Assembly: GCA_037074705.1 (NCBI GenBank)
Contig: CM073590.1
Location: 91,194,947-91,258,946, forward strand
DNA from: Zhengitettix transpicula
Taxonomy: Eukaryota > Arthropoda > Insecta > Orthoptera > Tetrigidae
Reading direction: 5' to 3'
Length of the DNA stretch: 64,000 bases
Every line of letters begins with the position of its first letter. Position 1 is the first letter of the stretch. The position numbers were made by a program, and so were the translations under genes. A model generated the notes under the pieces. It saw only the letters and a program-made list of their open reading frames with translations. It was not told where the DNA came from and ran no database searches. Positions 23,421-36,080 of the stretch are shown here, in pieces.

Positions 23421-25845
23421 TATTGTAATATTGAATGTAGTTAAAGTGAATCATCTAAAGTTTAAACTAAATAGTGAATAAATTTTAATTTACCTAGATG
23501 AAATTAAAACAAGGACCCTGTTGAATTTGTGTAAACCATTAATTATAAATAAATTAAATTTAAAGCCAATGAAAACCAAATTTAATTTTGTACATATGAA
23601 ATTAAACCTCCCTCCAGAATTATATTACAACATAACACCACTGTTTCATCTATTGATTAATGCATTCATTATTACATACAATTGTGCAAATTTTAGTGAG
23701 ATTATATTATTATTACTCTGACTTTATCGCCAGTTCACAGGCCTCCCAACATATATTTTTTACAAGTCCGTCGGAAAGCTTTATTGCCCAATATTCCAAA
23801 TGCAAATATGTGATTTTGCGTTTGTCTGACCCAGCTCAATTGTTAGAGCAGTGACAGATTTAGAATTCCGGACCTGAACTTGTCAATAATCTTGTAAATA
23901 AAGTTGCATAAAACACAATATAAATAAGAACTAAACTCGGATTTATTGTTCCCTTGTAACACAAGTCACATCATTATATGTTAAATATCACACTTAATCC
24001 AGATGAAAAAACCCGATTGCGGATCTTGTATGAAGTTCGGGACAGAGATTGAGGTCGCATTCGTCACGGAAAAATAGATTTCTTGGAATAACCTGTTTCG
24101 CTGGAGGAAAATAAAATTAATATCATTAACGTCCTGAAAAACGAGCTAGCTCGTTCGTTCTCCCTCTCCGGATCTGCTATTCGATTCTTTGCGCCTCCTC
24201 CAAAGCATCTAAAGAAAACGACTCATTTATTACGTTCTCTAGATAATAAAACTCGGAATCTCGCTTTAATAATTGCTATTGACAGGATAAGTATTATGAA
24301 ATTAAACTTATATATTAGTTACGTATTAATTTGCACAGTTTTTATCCATAATAAAGTTTTCCTTGTAGAACTTCACATGTTCCTGGTCGTCATATACTTC
24401 TCAATTCACGATCCCGTTAACATAGCAAAATTTTCGATTTTAGAAGTTTGTACCGTTGTGGTAACGAAGTTGGTTTAGGCATACGTTACGTCCCAAATTT
24501 CGCTGGGAAACAGGTATTTTTATAACTTTCCGTTTGTTCCGATGTCACGAATATGTTCCAAGCCTCCGATATTTCGACGCTGACAGAGGTTCCTGTCTTA
24601 CACTTCTCATGACTTAATTGTCGCTAAATTTATAAAATTGTAAGTAGGAATAACGCGTTACAATAACTTACGTTTTAAGCAGTCATTAATTGAAGATAAT
24701 AGTCATTTTATAAACTATCACAAGGTAAAAACGTTTCTGGCAATTAAATATGAATATTTATCTTCGTCCGGCTTGTATGTGACGTCATGGAATTGTAAGA
24801 ATATGAAATCAGACTGAACAAAATTTAATATTTGAAGAATTTTCCAGTAATTATAGTTGTTATTTAAAATTTTAAAATATTACTTCTTAAAAATACAGGA
24901 CGTTTATCAATATTTATACTGGCACGTAGAATCATGTTGTGTTTCCAATTGAAATGATCGAAATTGTTACTGGGTTCTAAAAAAATGGAAATATTTTTTT
25001 ATGTAAATAGTCAAATGAGAAGCATACAAAGTAATTATTATACAAATTATTATTTATTAATTAATTATATTCAGTAAATGAAGTTCATTAGTTAAATCTT
25101 GGAAATTGGTTTGCATAGCAGAAAATATAAGTTCGATTAAAATCACCATATCTCTAAGAAATTTAATGACCTTATTATCACTTATATTAAATTACAATGT
25201 GATGTTTTCGGTCTGTTTATTGTCTGATTGTGATATATAATAAACAGCTTGTTATTATTTTTAATTATTTATGTTCTTCTTTTTCATTCCTTAGATCAAG
25301 CCTTATTCGAGAGTTTAGTTTCAGTCATAATATAATATTATACTTCGTCATTCCAGTACAGGAACTTCACGGTAGTTTCTGTATACATGGTCATTCACTA
25401 TGATTGGAGGTAATACGTTCTGACTGAAGTACGCCATGAGTACGCAAATGAGTGATTTGCAACCTGCACCTGAGATTTCTAACGGAGTGAAACTTATTAT
25501 GTATTTATACGTCACTTTCCGTGAAGCGTTGAAATGATCGGATGGGTGGGTAATGGCGCATTTATCTCACGAAATAAATTTTTAATTGCAATTTAACTGC
25601 GATGGAATTTAAAGTTGAAATACTCGTATCATTGGCTTGTTAACGGCCTGCGTAAGGTTATTTTTCCTAAATATGTTATCCCTTTAAATCAATTAATACG
25701 ATTATAAAACAGCCACGGATAATTGTACCATTTTTTACATCAAATAAATAATGGTATAAATATTACGCACTTTAAAATCACATGGAGTGTTTATTAATAT
25801 TATCCAATAAAATCTAATTCATATACATATATATATTTATATATA
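23421..25845. other. Intronic non-coding sequence
   Basis: AT-rich with one GC-richer patch at 24130-24230. No gene or repeat boundary was recognised. A short TA-rich run at 25826-25850 leads into the next LTR-like element. Confidence 0.4.
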
Positions 25846-26789
25846 TATATTGTAATAGATTAAATATAAATAAATGGATGGGCGCTTTAAATGAAATACA
25901 CTAATAACTTTAAAGATCAAACAAATTTTATTATGCCAAATTTAATAACAATTATAAAAAATACACAAATTATTTGGGATCTCAGGGTCTTGATCTGGGT
26001 TTGATAAATGGCAGAATTTAAATAATCAAAATTATATTTATCTTTTATGGAAGTTAATGCGTCTGAAACATAGACGAAATTTGTTGTAGAAGAAATAATA
26101 CTACAGATTGAATTTAAAAAGTTTTAAATTTATCAAGAATTAACGATCTCATTTTATCGATATTTAAATAATTAAAGAACGATCTGACTTTTATCTTTTA
26201 AAAGTGGTTTACAAATGATTTCTCTACTTACGGCCGCCCAGGTCTCAATTTAGGTTTTTCGTGCACAAAATTTGGGGATATCACTGATTCTAGTACTCAC
26301 AGACTCTAAATGTCAACAAATTCTAATTGGCGTAGTTTGTTAGTTGGTCTAACACAAATTGGTAGGTTCTCGGTGCTTTACTCCAACGTGGATTTGCAGA
26401 TCTCGTAACTTTAGTTGAAAAGGTCCTTCATTGGTTTGTCTATGGCCAGCATGATGAATTTTCGCTCGACCACCGAATACAACATTAGTTGCACTCTCTC
26501 CTTCCCGAATGAATATTGCTTTACTTTTCAATATTTAAGAGCATGTTTGTAACTGGACCACATTCTTTCGTTCTGACTGCCCCACTGTAAAGCTCTCGAA
26601 CTGTTCGCTGTCCGCTGACCAACTGTAAAACTTCATCTCTTAGATTTTGAGCGCGTAAACTCTCTCAACTGCCCAACAATGTTTTCTTTGCCTCGCCGGA
26701 TTGTTGCGGCGTCCGCTCTATATCCACTAATAATGAGTCCTCTACAATCCAACTTTCCAATTAGAACAATGTCTTAATTACCAATTACT

Positions 26790-26800
<11 letters not shown>
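25846..26800 (-). mobile_element. LTR-like element 'L' copy 2 (~0.95 kb)
   Basis: Begins ATATATATTGTAATAGATTA and ends CCAATTACTACAATATATAT. The core phrase is GGGATCTCAGGGTCTTGATC followed by TGGGTTTGATAA, as in the other three copies. It is flanked by TA runs on both sides, so it inserted into, or generated, an (AT)n site. It lies in the Side-like intron, antisense to the gene if the LTR polarity is right. No ORF of note. Confidence 0.5.

Positions 26801-26822
<22 letters not shown>
26793..26822. repeat. (AT)n microsatellite
   Basis: About 15 AT units directly at the right end of LTR-like copy 2. Confidence 0.9.
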
Positions 26823-26826
<4 letters not shown>

Positions 26827-27299
26827 AAAAAATTATGCCCATACGGTAATTGATTTAATAATAGAAATTTCAATATTTTCTATATTTTATGACTTTAATT
26901 TTGATAAATTGTTCGAACGACAATTGATTTTGAACTCAATGTAGTATATTGTTTAATGTCTTATAATAGTCACTAACTGTGGCGCAGAAGATTTATTATT
27001 CATTATTAGTTAGTTTGTTGAAGAAAAAAAATATGACTCATAACTTGAAAACGTCATAGCCGCGAGAATAGCTTCATTTATGAATTTCATCAGAAATTAA
27101 GAAAATAATAATAACTTTGGTGATTCTGTGTGAATAATTGCCATGTTACACACAAATGAAGACAATTTAATATTCTCAAGCAAGTAATATGTAAACTGAT
27201 CACCTTCGCATGAGTCGAGAGTAATATTTAAATGTTTGCCGAAATTGCAAGTTGGGAGGATGAGTTTATGAAGAAACTTTGAGCATACGTTTGCCTGTG

Positions 27300-27560
27300 A
27301 ACATAATTCTCATCGTTCTCCTTCTCCTTCTTCCACTTCTCATCCCAGTCGTTGAACAATTTCTGCCTGCGGCAGGCAAAGGCTCTTTACTTTCAAGTTG
27401 AGCATTTACGCGTGGGCACCCAAACTACTGGAGGCGGCAAGTCCTGGTGGAAGTTCTCGTAGACCACGCTGCTGGTTATTTAGCCACCGGAAAGTTCCGC
27501 ACCAGTTGCCCTGCACAGCACCACCGTCACTTACACTGTCTCCCTAATTCCGCCACGCAA
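27300..27560. other. GC-richer repeat-free intronic block
   Basis: Contains a palindrome-like CTGCCTGCGGCAGGC and a GC-rich run (CTGGAGGCGGCAAGTCCTGG). It matches no repeat in the window and no ORF of note. A candidate conserved non-coding element, on composition only. Confidence 0.25.
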
Positions 27561-28212
27561 TTACAAAATTCACACGTACAAACACGTGTTTCGCATGTAT
27601 TGAAAACGAGTTAAGATCCTATACGAGTTCATTTTCATCTGTTCAGTACAAAATTTTCCGTTAGAAAGCACAATTCAAATTTAAATGTGCAAATTTGCAG
27701 AAAATTAAAATAACGCAAATAGTTTTTCTTTCCTTTCTAAGTGGTTTTATAATTACTTACATATTTTTCTGATGAACACGGGTATTACCAATATATATTT
27801 ACATATTCTCTGTTCGTTTTTAATAGAATTTCGTCATAAATAATATAAACAGTATCAAGCGCATTTTTACGTCCCTAATGGAAATATATGCGATGGATTT
27901 AATCAAATATAATAATATACGTATATTTACGCAATTTTAGAATTTATTTAAAATATGATCAAATTATTTACTGAAACGAATTATTTTAAACTGGGCCGTA
28001 CATCGTTTTAGGTGTCTACAAAATCACACCCCATTTCGGTAAACTTTAAGTTTTTTAGACTCCATTTAGGTTTCGGGAATGTTTTTACTTGTGTAAGGTA
28101 CTGCATGAATTCTTGACTGCCTTATGGTATGTGGTATTTTCCACTTGACAAAATGCAGCAGTTCGCTTCCAGCCATCGTACGGTAAACAGTATCTAGAAC
28201 TCTTCCCCTGCC

Positions 28213-29480
28213 CGAGTGTGTTTACATCAGTAGACGGTGGTTCAAGCGGGGCTGCCCCGGCTAGCTATTATCGTGTAAAGGAGTGTATAAGTACCTAAGC
28301 TATATAAAGGAAAGTCCAGTATTTCCAGAAAGTGTAAAGAAGAGGAATACCTGAAGATGACGTCCACACAGAATATGGAGGCTAGATTGTATTAGAAGTT
28401 GATGACCACGGAGCTTAAACCAGATAAAATGCATGCTATAATTCTGGACGCTGTTGCAAGTTTAAATACAGATGAGTACCTAATAGGTTTAGCTAATATT
28501 ATTGACCCGATCAGAATCAAGTACATCTCTAAAATAGCCAATTCCAGAATATGCGCATTTCTAATATCTAAGGAGGATGTCGAAAACCTAATAAAAATGC
28601 ATAAATCAATAACAATAATGGGTGAGATGGTAAATATCAGACCTTTAATGCAAAAATACTGCCGTGTAATCTTGTCAAATGCATGCCCAGTTATCCCTAA
28701 CTAGATTATTGTGCTAGAGCTAGAAAAGCTAATTATAATTCCAGACTCTAAAGTATAGGATATTAGAATAAGTACTGGTGACCAAAGATTTTCTCACTTT
28801 AAAAGTTTCAAAGGACAATTCTTCATTAACCCGGATAAGCTAAATTCCCTTCCGGTTTCGATAATGGTGCAATATGAAGACACTAGCTATAGGGTGTATC
28901 TAGCAGCAGAGAACTATAACTGCTATAATTTAAAAGTCCCGACCATATCGTGATAAATTGTCCTAATAGATATGCAATACTAAAGAATAATCTGACTGAA
29001 AATGAAAATTATGACTAAAGTCAGTGTAATAACCCGGCAGCCGCAATTCAAATAATTAACCCTCAAGAAACGGATATGGATAATTCAAAACTAACAAACA
29101 AAAAAAGAACTGCATCTACGAGCTCGACAAGCTAAGCTGATAAGAAAGACGTCAGTAATAATGAACATAAGACAACAACTAATCCACCCTAGAAAACAAA
29201 ACAAAACATTCAGGATCATAATTATAAGGCCCTTAGTCAATCATTAGGTCCACTAAAAATATTATATGCAGAAGAAACCAGTGCTCCACCTATCCCTTTG
29301 GAACAGTTAAAGACTCTTATACTAAATGCTACGGACTCAAAGAACCCAAGAACCATTATTAGAGATTACCAAATATCCTCTACATCATTCATAAATGTAT
29401 TGGACTAATTTTACTTTCAGTGATGAAACTGATAAGCAATGAATCCTTCAAATCTGGAAGATGTGTCCAATATCATGAGG
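28213..29480 (+). pseudogene. Non-LTR retrotransposon 5' end and ORF1 (gag-like) relic
   Basis: ORF1 would start at ATG 28357 (MTSTQNMEARLY) but meets a TAG 13 codons in. The same frame then runs from 28399 to 28704: NLIKMHKSITIMGEMVNIRP, then RVILSNACPVIPN, typical of jockey-like LINE ORF1 proteins (pattern RIILSNVCPxIP). Downstream are NPDKLNSLPVSIMVQYEDTS (about 28830-28890), matching the region before the zinc knuckles, then a broken knuckle (YNCYN...HIVINCPN), and a C-terminal IPLEQLKTLILNATDSKNPR segment near 29293. Upstream, TCAGTAGACGGTGGTTC at about 28227 resembles the initiator/downstream promoter at jockey-like 5' ends. Many stops, so it is dead. Confidence 0.75.
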
Positions 29481-30186
29481 TACTTAAGGAAAGTATTTTT
29501 TCACACACTCAGTCAAAACTCTTCATTCAGCCACTCAATTAAAATTTGCTTCGAGGAATATATTTTCCTATTACAGATAATTTTCTTTTAATACCATTGT
29601 TTCTGTTGAATACTCCATGAATTTCGGAATGCTTTACCAGTAAGGGCTTCATTTTACAATTACATCTAGCATTATCACAAAACAAAAGGTTAGCCTATTT
29701 GTGATTATCTCAGCGGTTTTCTCATTTTCATGTCCGTTTTAGCATTTTCTTCCAACAGAGGCAAATATGTGTAAAAATTTGTTCTAGGATGACTCTTTCA
29801 GCCTCTACGTATTCTTTGAATTCGGCCACTTTTTTGCTTTCGGCCCGAGACTTGTAGGAATTCGTAATGCAGTCAATACAAATATACACATTTTGTTTAA
29901 TAAGCCGCTGCTCGCTTTAACGTTCACTCGCATTAGTCCCCGGATTTTTTGTACATACAGCTGGCCTGGTCTTTTCACATATCATGTCCCATGAAACAGA
30001 ATCATAAGTGGTTTTGATTTATCGAAATTAATAGTAACTGACTATCAGACACAGCATCAACCTTTTTTTTTAGCTTCCCGCTCGGCACAACGTATCGATG
30101 GCGACTTCACAGGTAATTTCAGAAATCTTGTTGGCACCCTCATGCTTTTGAATAATTTATTTAATTCGATTGTATGGCTGACCTTT
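29481..30186. other. Unresolved sequence, possible minus-strand coding relic
   Basis: On the minus strand short pieces read like protein (EFKEYVEAERVILEQIFTHI near 29820-29760, LRCAEREAKKKVDAVSD-like near 30095-30050), but frames break often and I cannot name a family. It could be an old DNA transposon or retroelement. Confidence 0.25.
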
Positions 30187-30806
30187 TTCGCACAAACGCT
30201 GCGAGGGATGTTCTCTCGCAGGCAGAACCTTGTAGGAGAGATACGAAAGGGCTACCTCTGGTTACGCCTTTTCCTGAAGGGAAGGAAGCCTGCGAGAGGA
30301 TTTCTCGCAGGTGAACCTTCCCAGAGAGCTCTGGCGGGGGCTACCTTTGGGGATGCTCTCACATCTCTCTGTTTTTTTTGAACTAAGGTTCCCACATGCC
30401 GAGGCACCTCGGTCTGTTTAGAGAGGTGTATGTTCCGGGGTCGCAGACCTTGGGCATACGGCAAGAGTTGTCCGATATTCCTATTGGAATAGTCGGCCAG
30501 CTGCCTCCTAAACAGGCCAAGGCATGGCGAGGGGTAAGCTGCGTCCCCACAGCAAACTCCTCTCCCGCTATCGGAAGGGCGTGGGACAAGTACCCAATGC
30601 CCGACCTACCCGATGCAGGTTTTTCTAAGGTTTTCCCTGCATTCCTTTAGGCGAATGCCGGGTAGGATCCTTAAAATATAGCCCGGGGGCCCTAGTTAAC
30701 CCTTGGCTACCTTCCTCTACCCTTCCGCATCCCCCCTTTCAAATCCCTTCCTATGCTATTAAAGGGGAGTTGCCCTAAGTGGATTACCCTCATGTAGCCT
30801 ATTGCC
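30187..30806 (+). repeat. Repeat family X, tandem copy 1 (longest, sense +)
   Basis: The longest X copy seen, ~620 bp. Its 5' part carries two small hairpins, 30199-30221 (7-bp stem) and 30289-30311 (9-bp stem), both with the arm CTGCGAG/CTCGCAG. It then runs through CCGAGGCACCTCGG, a TCCGATATTCC..GGAATAGTCGG stem-loop, TGCCGGGTAGGATCC, and the 3' end TGTAGCCTATTGCCC followed by an A-run. Strongly GC-rich beside ~65-70% AT flanks. Open on both strands in places, with no recognisable protein. Confidence 0.8.
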
Positions 30807-31268
30807 CTAAAAAAAACGCCTTTTCCTCTCCGTTTTTGAACGAAGGTTCCCACGAGCCGAGGCACCTCGGCCTGTTCTGAGAAGTGTATGTGCCGGGTTC
30901 GCAGACTTTGGGCATACGGTAAGAGTTGTCCGCTATTCCCATTGGAATAGTCGGCCAGCTGCCTCCTAAACTAATCGAGGCACGGAGAAGGGAATGCTGA
31001 GTTCCCACAGCAAACTCCTCTCCCGCTATCGGAATGGCGTGGGACAAGTACCCAATGCCCGACCTACCTGATGCAGGTTTTACTAGGGTTTTCCCTGCAT
31101 TTCTTTAGGCGAATGCCGGGTAGGATCCTTAATACATAGCCCGGGGGCTCTAGTAACCCTTGGCTACCTTCTTCTACCCTTCCGCATCCCCCCTTACAAA
31201 TCTCTTCCTATGCTATTAAAGCGGAGTTGCTCAACGTGGATTACCCTCATGTAGCCTGTTGCCCTAAA
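30807..31268 (+). repeat. Repeat family X, tandem copy 2 (sense +)
   Basis: Begins inside the family at GCCTTTTCCTCTCCGTTTTT and runs to CATGTAGCCTGTTGCCCTAA followed by A-rich sequence. Same orientation as copy 1 and joined to it at the A-run. A 5' truncation point different from copies 1 and 3. Confidence 0.8.
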
Positions 31269-31282
31269 AAATAAAAACCTTA

Positions 31283-31775
31283 TTCGCACAGAGAGCTCTG
31301 GCAGAGGCTACGTTTGGGGATGCCTTCACATCTCTCTGATTGTTGTTTTTTTAACTAAGGTTCCCAGATGCCGAGGCACCTCGGCCATTTTTAAGAGGTT
31401 TATGTTCCGGGGTCACAGACCTTAGACATACGGTAAGAGTTGTCAGCTAATCCTATTGGAATAGTCGGCCATCTGCCTCCTAAATCGTTCAAGACACGGC
31501 GATGGAAATCTGCGACCCCACTGCTAATCCCTCTACCACCATCAGAAGGGCGTGGGTCAAGTACCTAAAGCCCGACCTACCTGATGTAGGTTTTTCTAGG
31601 GTTTTCCCTGCATCACTTTTAGCGAATTGCCGGGTAGGATCCTTAAACTATAGTCCGGGGGCCCTAGTTAATCCTTGGCTTTCTTCCGCATCCCCCCTTT
31701 CAAATCCCTTCCTATGCTATTAAAGGGGAGTTGCCACCATGTGGATTACCGTCATGTAGCCTGTTACCCTAAAAA
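31283..31775 (+). repeat. Repeat family X, tandem copy 3 (sense +)
   Basis: Begins at CAGAGAGCTCTGGCAGAGGC and ends CATGTAGCCTGTTACCCTAA followed by an A-rich tail. Internal deletion near the CTTGGCT..TTCCGCATCC junction relative to copies 1 and 2. Confidence 0.8.
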
Positions 31776-34130
31776 CAAAATATCTTTTTCGCAATTTTCT
31801 TTGAAGGCTTTAATGGAAATGGTTAAGTTATTAAACTATATTATAAATGCCTGATTTTGAAAAACGCAAAATAATTATATAACACTATAAGCAACGCATA
31901 GTGACTTGCATATAACTGTAGAATTCACGAACAACCAGTGATGAGAACTTACAAAACTGCTTAGAAACAATTTTATTAGCTATGCACAAAATGAGAAATG
32001 CCACACTGAGCAGAAAAACACGTCGGTGTTTATCTTTGAAAAATTATCTGCTTTTGGTCATATAGGCACCCCAACGAAATTGAAGACAAATTTTACCCTC
32101 AAAATATCGACGAAGACCGAAGCCGACGAAGTCAACAAAAACCAAGGTTTGAATATATATAAATTCGCTGCTTTGTTTACAAGGTTTCCCAGTTTCTGTG
32201 AAGTTTGCGGTGAATGTAATTTAAGTATCAGTAAGTACGTCACAGTTTAGCTCCGAGATATTATCTAACGTAGCACGTAATTTTGAATTGTAGATTACTT
32301 TACTCTAGTTGACGTAGCAGAAACGCGAATAACCTATTCCTCCTCACGGACGTGTCATAGTTTATGCACGCTCATTCCCAATTCGGCCCTTGTTGATGTA
32401 AATCACATTAAAGTCGGGCCTTGTAATTAATACTCGCGTCTCCCTTGCGAACCAATTACCGATCGTTATCCCACCTGCTCTATCGCCAACACTAATTACT
32501 CTGTCGTTAAGGTTCCAGTTTCAATTCGCTAGTGACGTCCACTTAAACGTTTAAACTTTACGCCTGTCCAGAATAAATACCCTACTGTCGTGTATATGTT
32601 GGCTTAATTGATATGCGATTTTAATTCTAAATCAATAAAGTTAGATTTGAAGTGTCACATAATTTCTGAACATTTCCCTCATTTCTCAAATTATTAATCT
32701 GAATGAACCGTGTTCTTACCCGCACATGATTTTCAATTAACAATGGAAAAGAAACGTTTATTAATTTGTGTGTAGTGGAACACTTTGACGATTCAGTTTT
32801 CTTTTTATCAATTTAGATTTTCTGAAAATAATAAACGAAATCAACTCCAAAAATATATATACAGTTAAGTATAGAACAAATGTAACAACAGAGATATTAA
32901 TAGCGTTATCACACGTACAGTGTTTAAAATTAATTTTGTGAAATTTTAATGCATTTACAATACATTTATTAAAATAAGTAATTTTGTACGTAGAACAAAT
33001 ATTTTAAAGAAATACAAAAGGAATATAAAAAAATAATTATATTTTAAAAACCTTTTCAATCCTTAATACGGTTGCATGAAGTCGTCCGTAATGTAGACTT
33101 TATATAATTTTATATAATTATATCGCAGTCTCCCCTGCCATTTTATCCAGCACTCAAAAGATTTCTTTCCTCACTGAAGTTATTAAACTTTCTCATTACT
33201 TATGGTCTTTATTGATTTAATCTTCTACGATATTCTCCTGAATCAGATTTGAGAAGTTTTACAGTTCACTCTTCTCTTATCGTTATTTCCCACCGTTCGA
33301 CTTTGCCTATAATGTAATTCTGTATGATCAATGTCAGTAATCTATTCCATTTTTTAATAATTGAATGTTGGAAACTCACGAAGTTTCTAGAATTTCTTTC
33401 TTTAAGAATATCCACATAGATCGTCAATGATTTTGTCGCTTTTTAACGCCCACCTATGGTATTTTTAATCCGTAACACCATCAGAAACGATTTAAATAAC
33501 GTATCATTAAATACATATCATTATCTTATATTTTTCCATTTATTTTCAGTGGTAATAGCTTATTATTTCCCTATAAATTTCCTAATTAACATTCTCTATT
33601 AAAATCAGATCTTAATAAAATGGTTAATTGAGCCGTTTTGACCGATTATAGTGGAACACGTATCTGTTTTTGTAAGTCGTACTTCCAAAATTCTTACAAA
33701 CTCTCAATTACTGCAGTGTCTATGCCGAATACTTATATGACATTTAAAGAAACACTTTGATTCAAGCTAAATTTTTGGTAGTTTCGTATTTTAATTCTTC
33801 ATGTAGACCTACCGATATCTAATATGGTGTTAAACATAAAATAAAATTTCTCTTAAAACTGTACCAAGGTAAAGACTTACAACTTCTATTAAAATTATAA
33901 TTGCCCTTTTATTTTATATTTATCTCGAGAATGTCTCATCGATGCACGTTAGAAAGGATAGCGTTACAAAAATACGTACATTAATGCCTCCTACCATGTT
34001 AATACCAGACATTCAATATTCATATATAATTTCGTAGTTCAATATGCCCTGTTTTAAAAAACAAACAAACAAAAATACATCCGATAATTTCCTACTTGAG
34101 GTTTACTTACCTGTAATAGTATAGCAAGGG
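31776..34130. other. Intronic non-coding sequence with a GC-richer block at 32270-32570
   Basis: Mostly AT-rich with no gene. The 32270-32570 block is repeat-free, GC-richer, and contains homeodomain-like TAATTA cores (GTAATTAATACTCG, ACTAATTACTC). It may be a regulatory element of the surrounding gene. An ORF at 32026-32250 is unrecognised and uncalled. Confidence 0.35.
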
Positions 34131-34410
34131 ATACCGAAGGGAGAGCAAGGGTTAAATAGAATCTCCTGATATTGTTTAACAAAACTAACAGGCGTCCTAT
34201 TAAAGTGAAATAGGAAATACCCTACAAAACCTGCTCCAGGTTGGTCGGGCTCTCATACTTGTCTCACGATCTTACGATTACCGAATTGAGCTTTGCTGTG
34301 ATGATCCAGCATTCCCGTCTGTAAACCTTGATTAGGTTTAGAGAAGCTTCCCGAATGTTCCGATGGAGGCAGCGGACAACCGTATGCCCAAAGTCTGCGC
34401 CACGTCGCGA
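34131..34410 (-). repeat. Repeat family X, old degenerate copy (sense -)
   Basis: Follows the family on the reverse strand (CAAGGGTTAA, CCTGCTCCAGGTTGGTCGGG, CAGCATTCCC, GGAGGCAGCGGACAACCGTATGCCC) with heavy divergence. Shows the family has a long history here. Confidence 0.6.
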
Positions 34411-34734
34411 CAAAGTAAAAGGAATGTATTTACAATTACCAACCCAACTATTTTGAAAACGTTTGCTTCAAAGTAACAATCAAATTTCTTCAAACGTAAG
34501 ACGACTTCGGTCCGACCATATGCTAAATATCTTAAAACTCAGGGATCGTTGGTGTTCATAAAAAATTGTCGCCACCGAACTTTTCTTTTACATTCTTTTG
34601 CCACCAAATACTTCGCTTTTATCACAGAAGAACGATACCGTCTTTAGTTGCCGTGTATTTTGCGGCTGTTGGTCGGTATATCCACAATTAGGTGGACGGG
34701 ATGGTTCAAATATGTCAGCCCAGGATATTAGCCG

Positions 34735-34755
34735 TTACGTCACTCCGTGACGTCA
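34735..34755. promoter_or_regulatory. Paired CRE-like sites, 13-bp spacing
   Basis: TTACGTCA at 34735 and the palindrome TGACGTCA at 34748 start 13 bp apart. Such sites bind CREB/ATF-type bZIP factors. A similar pair with the same spacing occurs at 46467 and 46480, in loosely similar flanks. Function not shown by the sequence. Confidence 0.35.
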
Positions 34756-35276
34756 TCCGTTACTTTCAACAATACATGACATCACCATAATATGTAAAAT
34801 AAAACCAATTGATATTAATGAATGATGGCATTTTTAAACCTACTATTACTACGAGAACCTGTAACAATTCAAACACTAAAATAATATGTATTTAAAAGTA
34901 ATATAAAAACTGAGTGCCACGTGTACTGAATATGTTTATAATTCTATACTTTTAAAATTTATTCAGGCTCTCGCATAACAATTCGACATTTACACTGAAT
35001 CTTGGGAAAAAAAACTACACAATAAAATAGATAATCGCCGGTTGATTAACTCAACAACAACCAACGATACGCGTGTATCACGTCTCTATGGTCAAATATA
35101 TCACCATCAAGGTTTCCATCACAGACATTCTAATTTACGCGAGCAAATTATGATTTACAAAGAAATAAAGTAACACTAAAATGTGAGCGCATATGGCATG
35201 TAACACCAAGAGCATACAAGAGATGACTTGGATCACGAAACCTTAGTTCAAAAGCATAGAGAGAAGACAATTTTCT

Positions 35277-35705
35277 TAAGACTAACAGGCTACATGAGGG
35301 TAATCCACATGGTGGCAACTCCCCTTTAATAGCATAGGAAGTGATTTGAAAGGAGTGATGTGGAAGGGTAGAGGAAGGTAGCCAAGGGTTAACTAGGGCC
35401 CCCGGGCTATAGTTTAAGGATCCTACCCGACATTCGCCTGAAAGTGATGCAGGACAAACCATAGAAAACCTGCAACAGGTATGTCGGGTTTTAGGTACTT
35501 GTCCCATGCCGCTTAAATGGTGGGAGAGGGTTTGATGAGGGGACGTAGCATGCCTTTCTCCGTTCCTGGACCAGTTTAGGAGGCATCTGGCCTACTGTTT
35601 CAATGGGAATAGAGAACCACTTTTACCGAATGACCAGGGTCTGTGACCCCGGAACATACACCTCTCAAAACAGGCCGAGGTACCTCTTAGTTGAAAACAG
35701 AGGGA
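35277..35705 (-). repeat. Repeat family X, copy (sense -)
   Basis: On the + strand runs from GACTAACAGGCTACATGAGG through CCCCCGGGCTATAGTTTAAG and GGAGGCATCTGGCCTACTG to CAGGCCGAGGTACCTCTTAG. The open frame at 35148-35507 (minus) is the translation of this repeat continuing into flank and is not a gene. Confidence 0.8.
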
Positions 35706-35789
35706 AGTAAAATTTCCAAAGGCATGTTTTTTATTTATTATTACTTCCGGACAGAGCGGTAATCACAACTATTATAGGAAAACAGAAAT

Positions 35790-36080
35790 AAGCGTATAAT
35801 ATGGGGGTTATGGAAGTGTCTGTTTTTAATTCTTACATTTAACATGCCAATTAAGTTGTAGTAGAATCCCTATGAGTGGTTGTGGACAACGTTGGGCAAA
35901 TGTTCCAAGTACAATCTTAAACGCGTGGATCAATTTAAACCAAATTTGGGCACAGACTACTTACTATCATGAACCATGAGTGAAATACGCCTAGCACTTA
36001 TAGTGTTGGAGTAGAGTGTACCGGGTGTATTGATGACTATCCTTAAATATCAGTAGTATGTTTGTATCTCTCAATGTACC
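35790..36080 (-). repeat. Repeat 'G', inverted fragment
   Basis: Carries reverse-strand family phrases: GGGGGTTATGGAAGTGTCTG, then AACATGCCAATTAAGTTGTA and ACGCGTGGATCAATTTAAAC. Ends not resolved. Confidence 0.45.
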
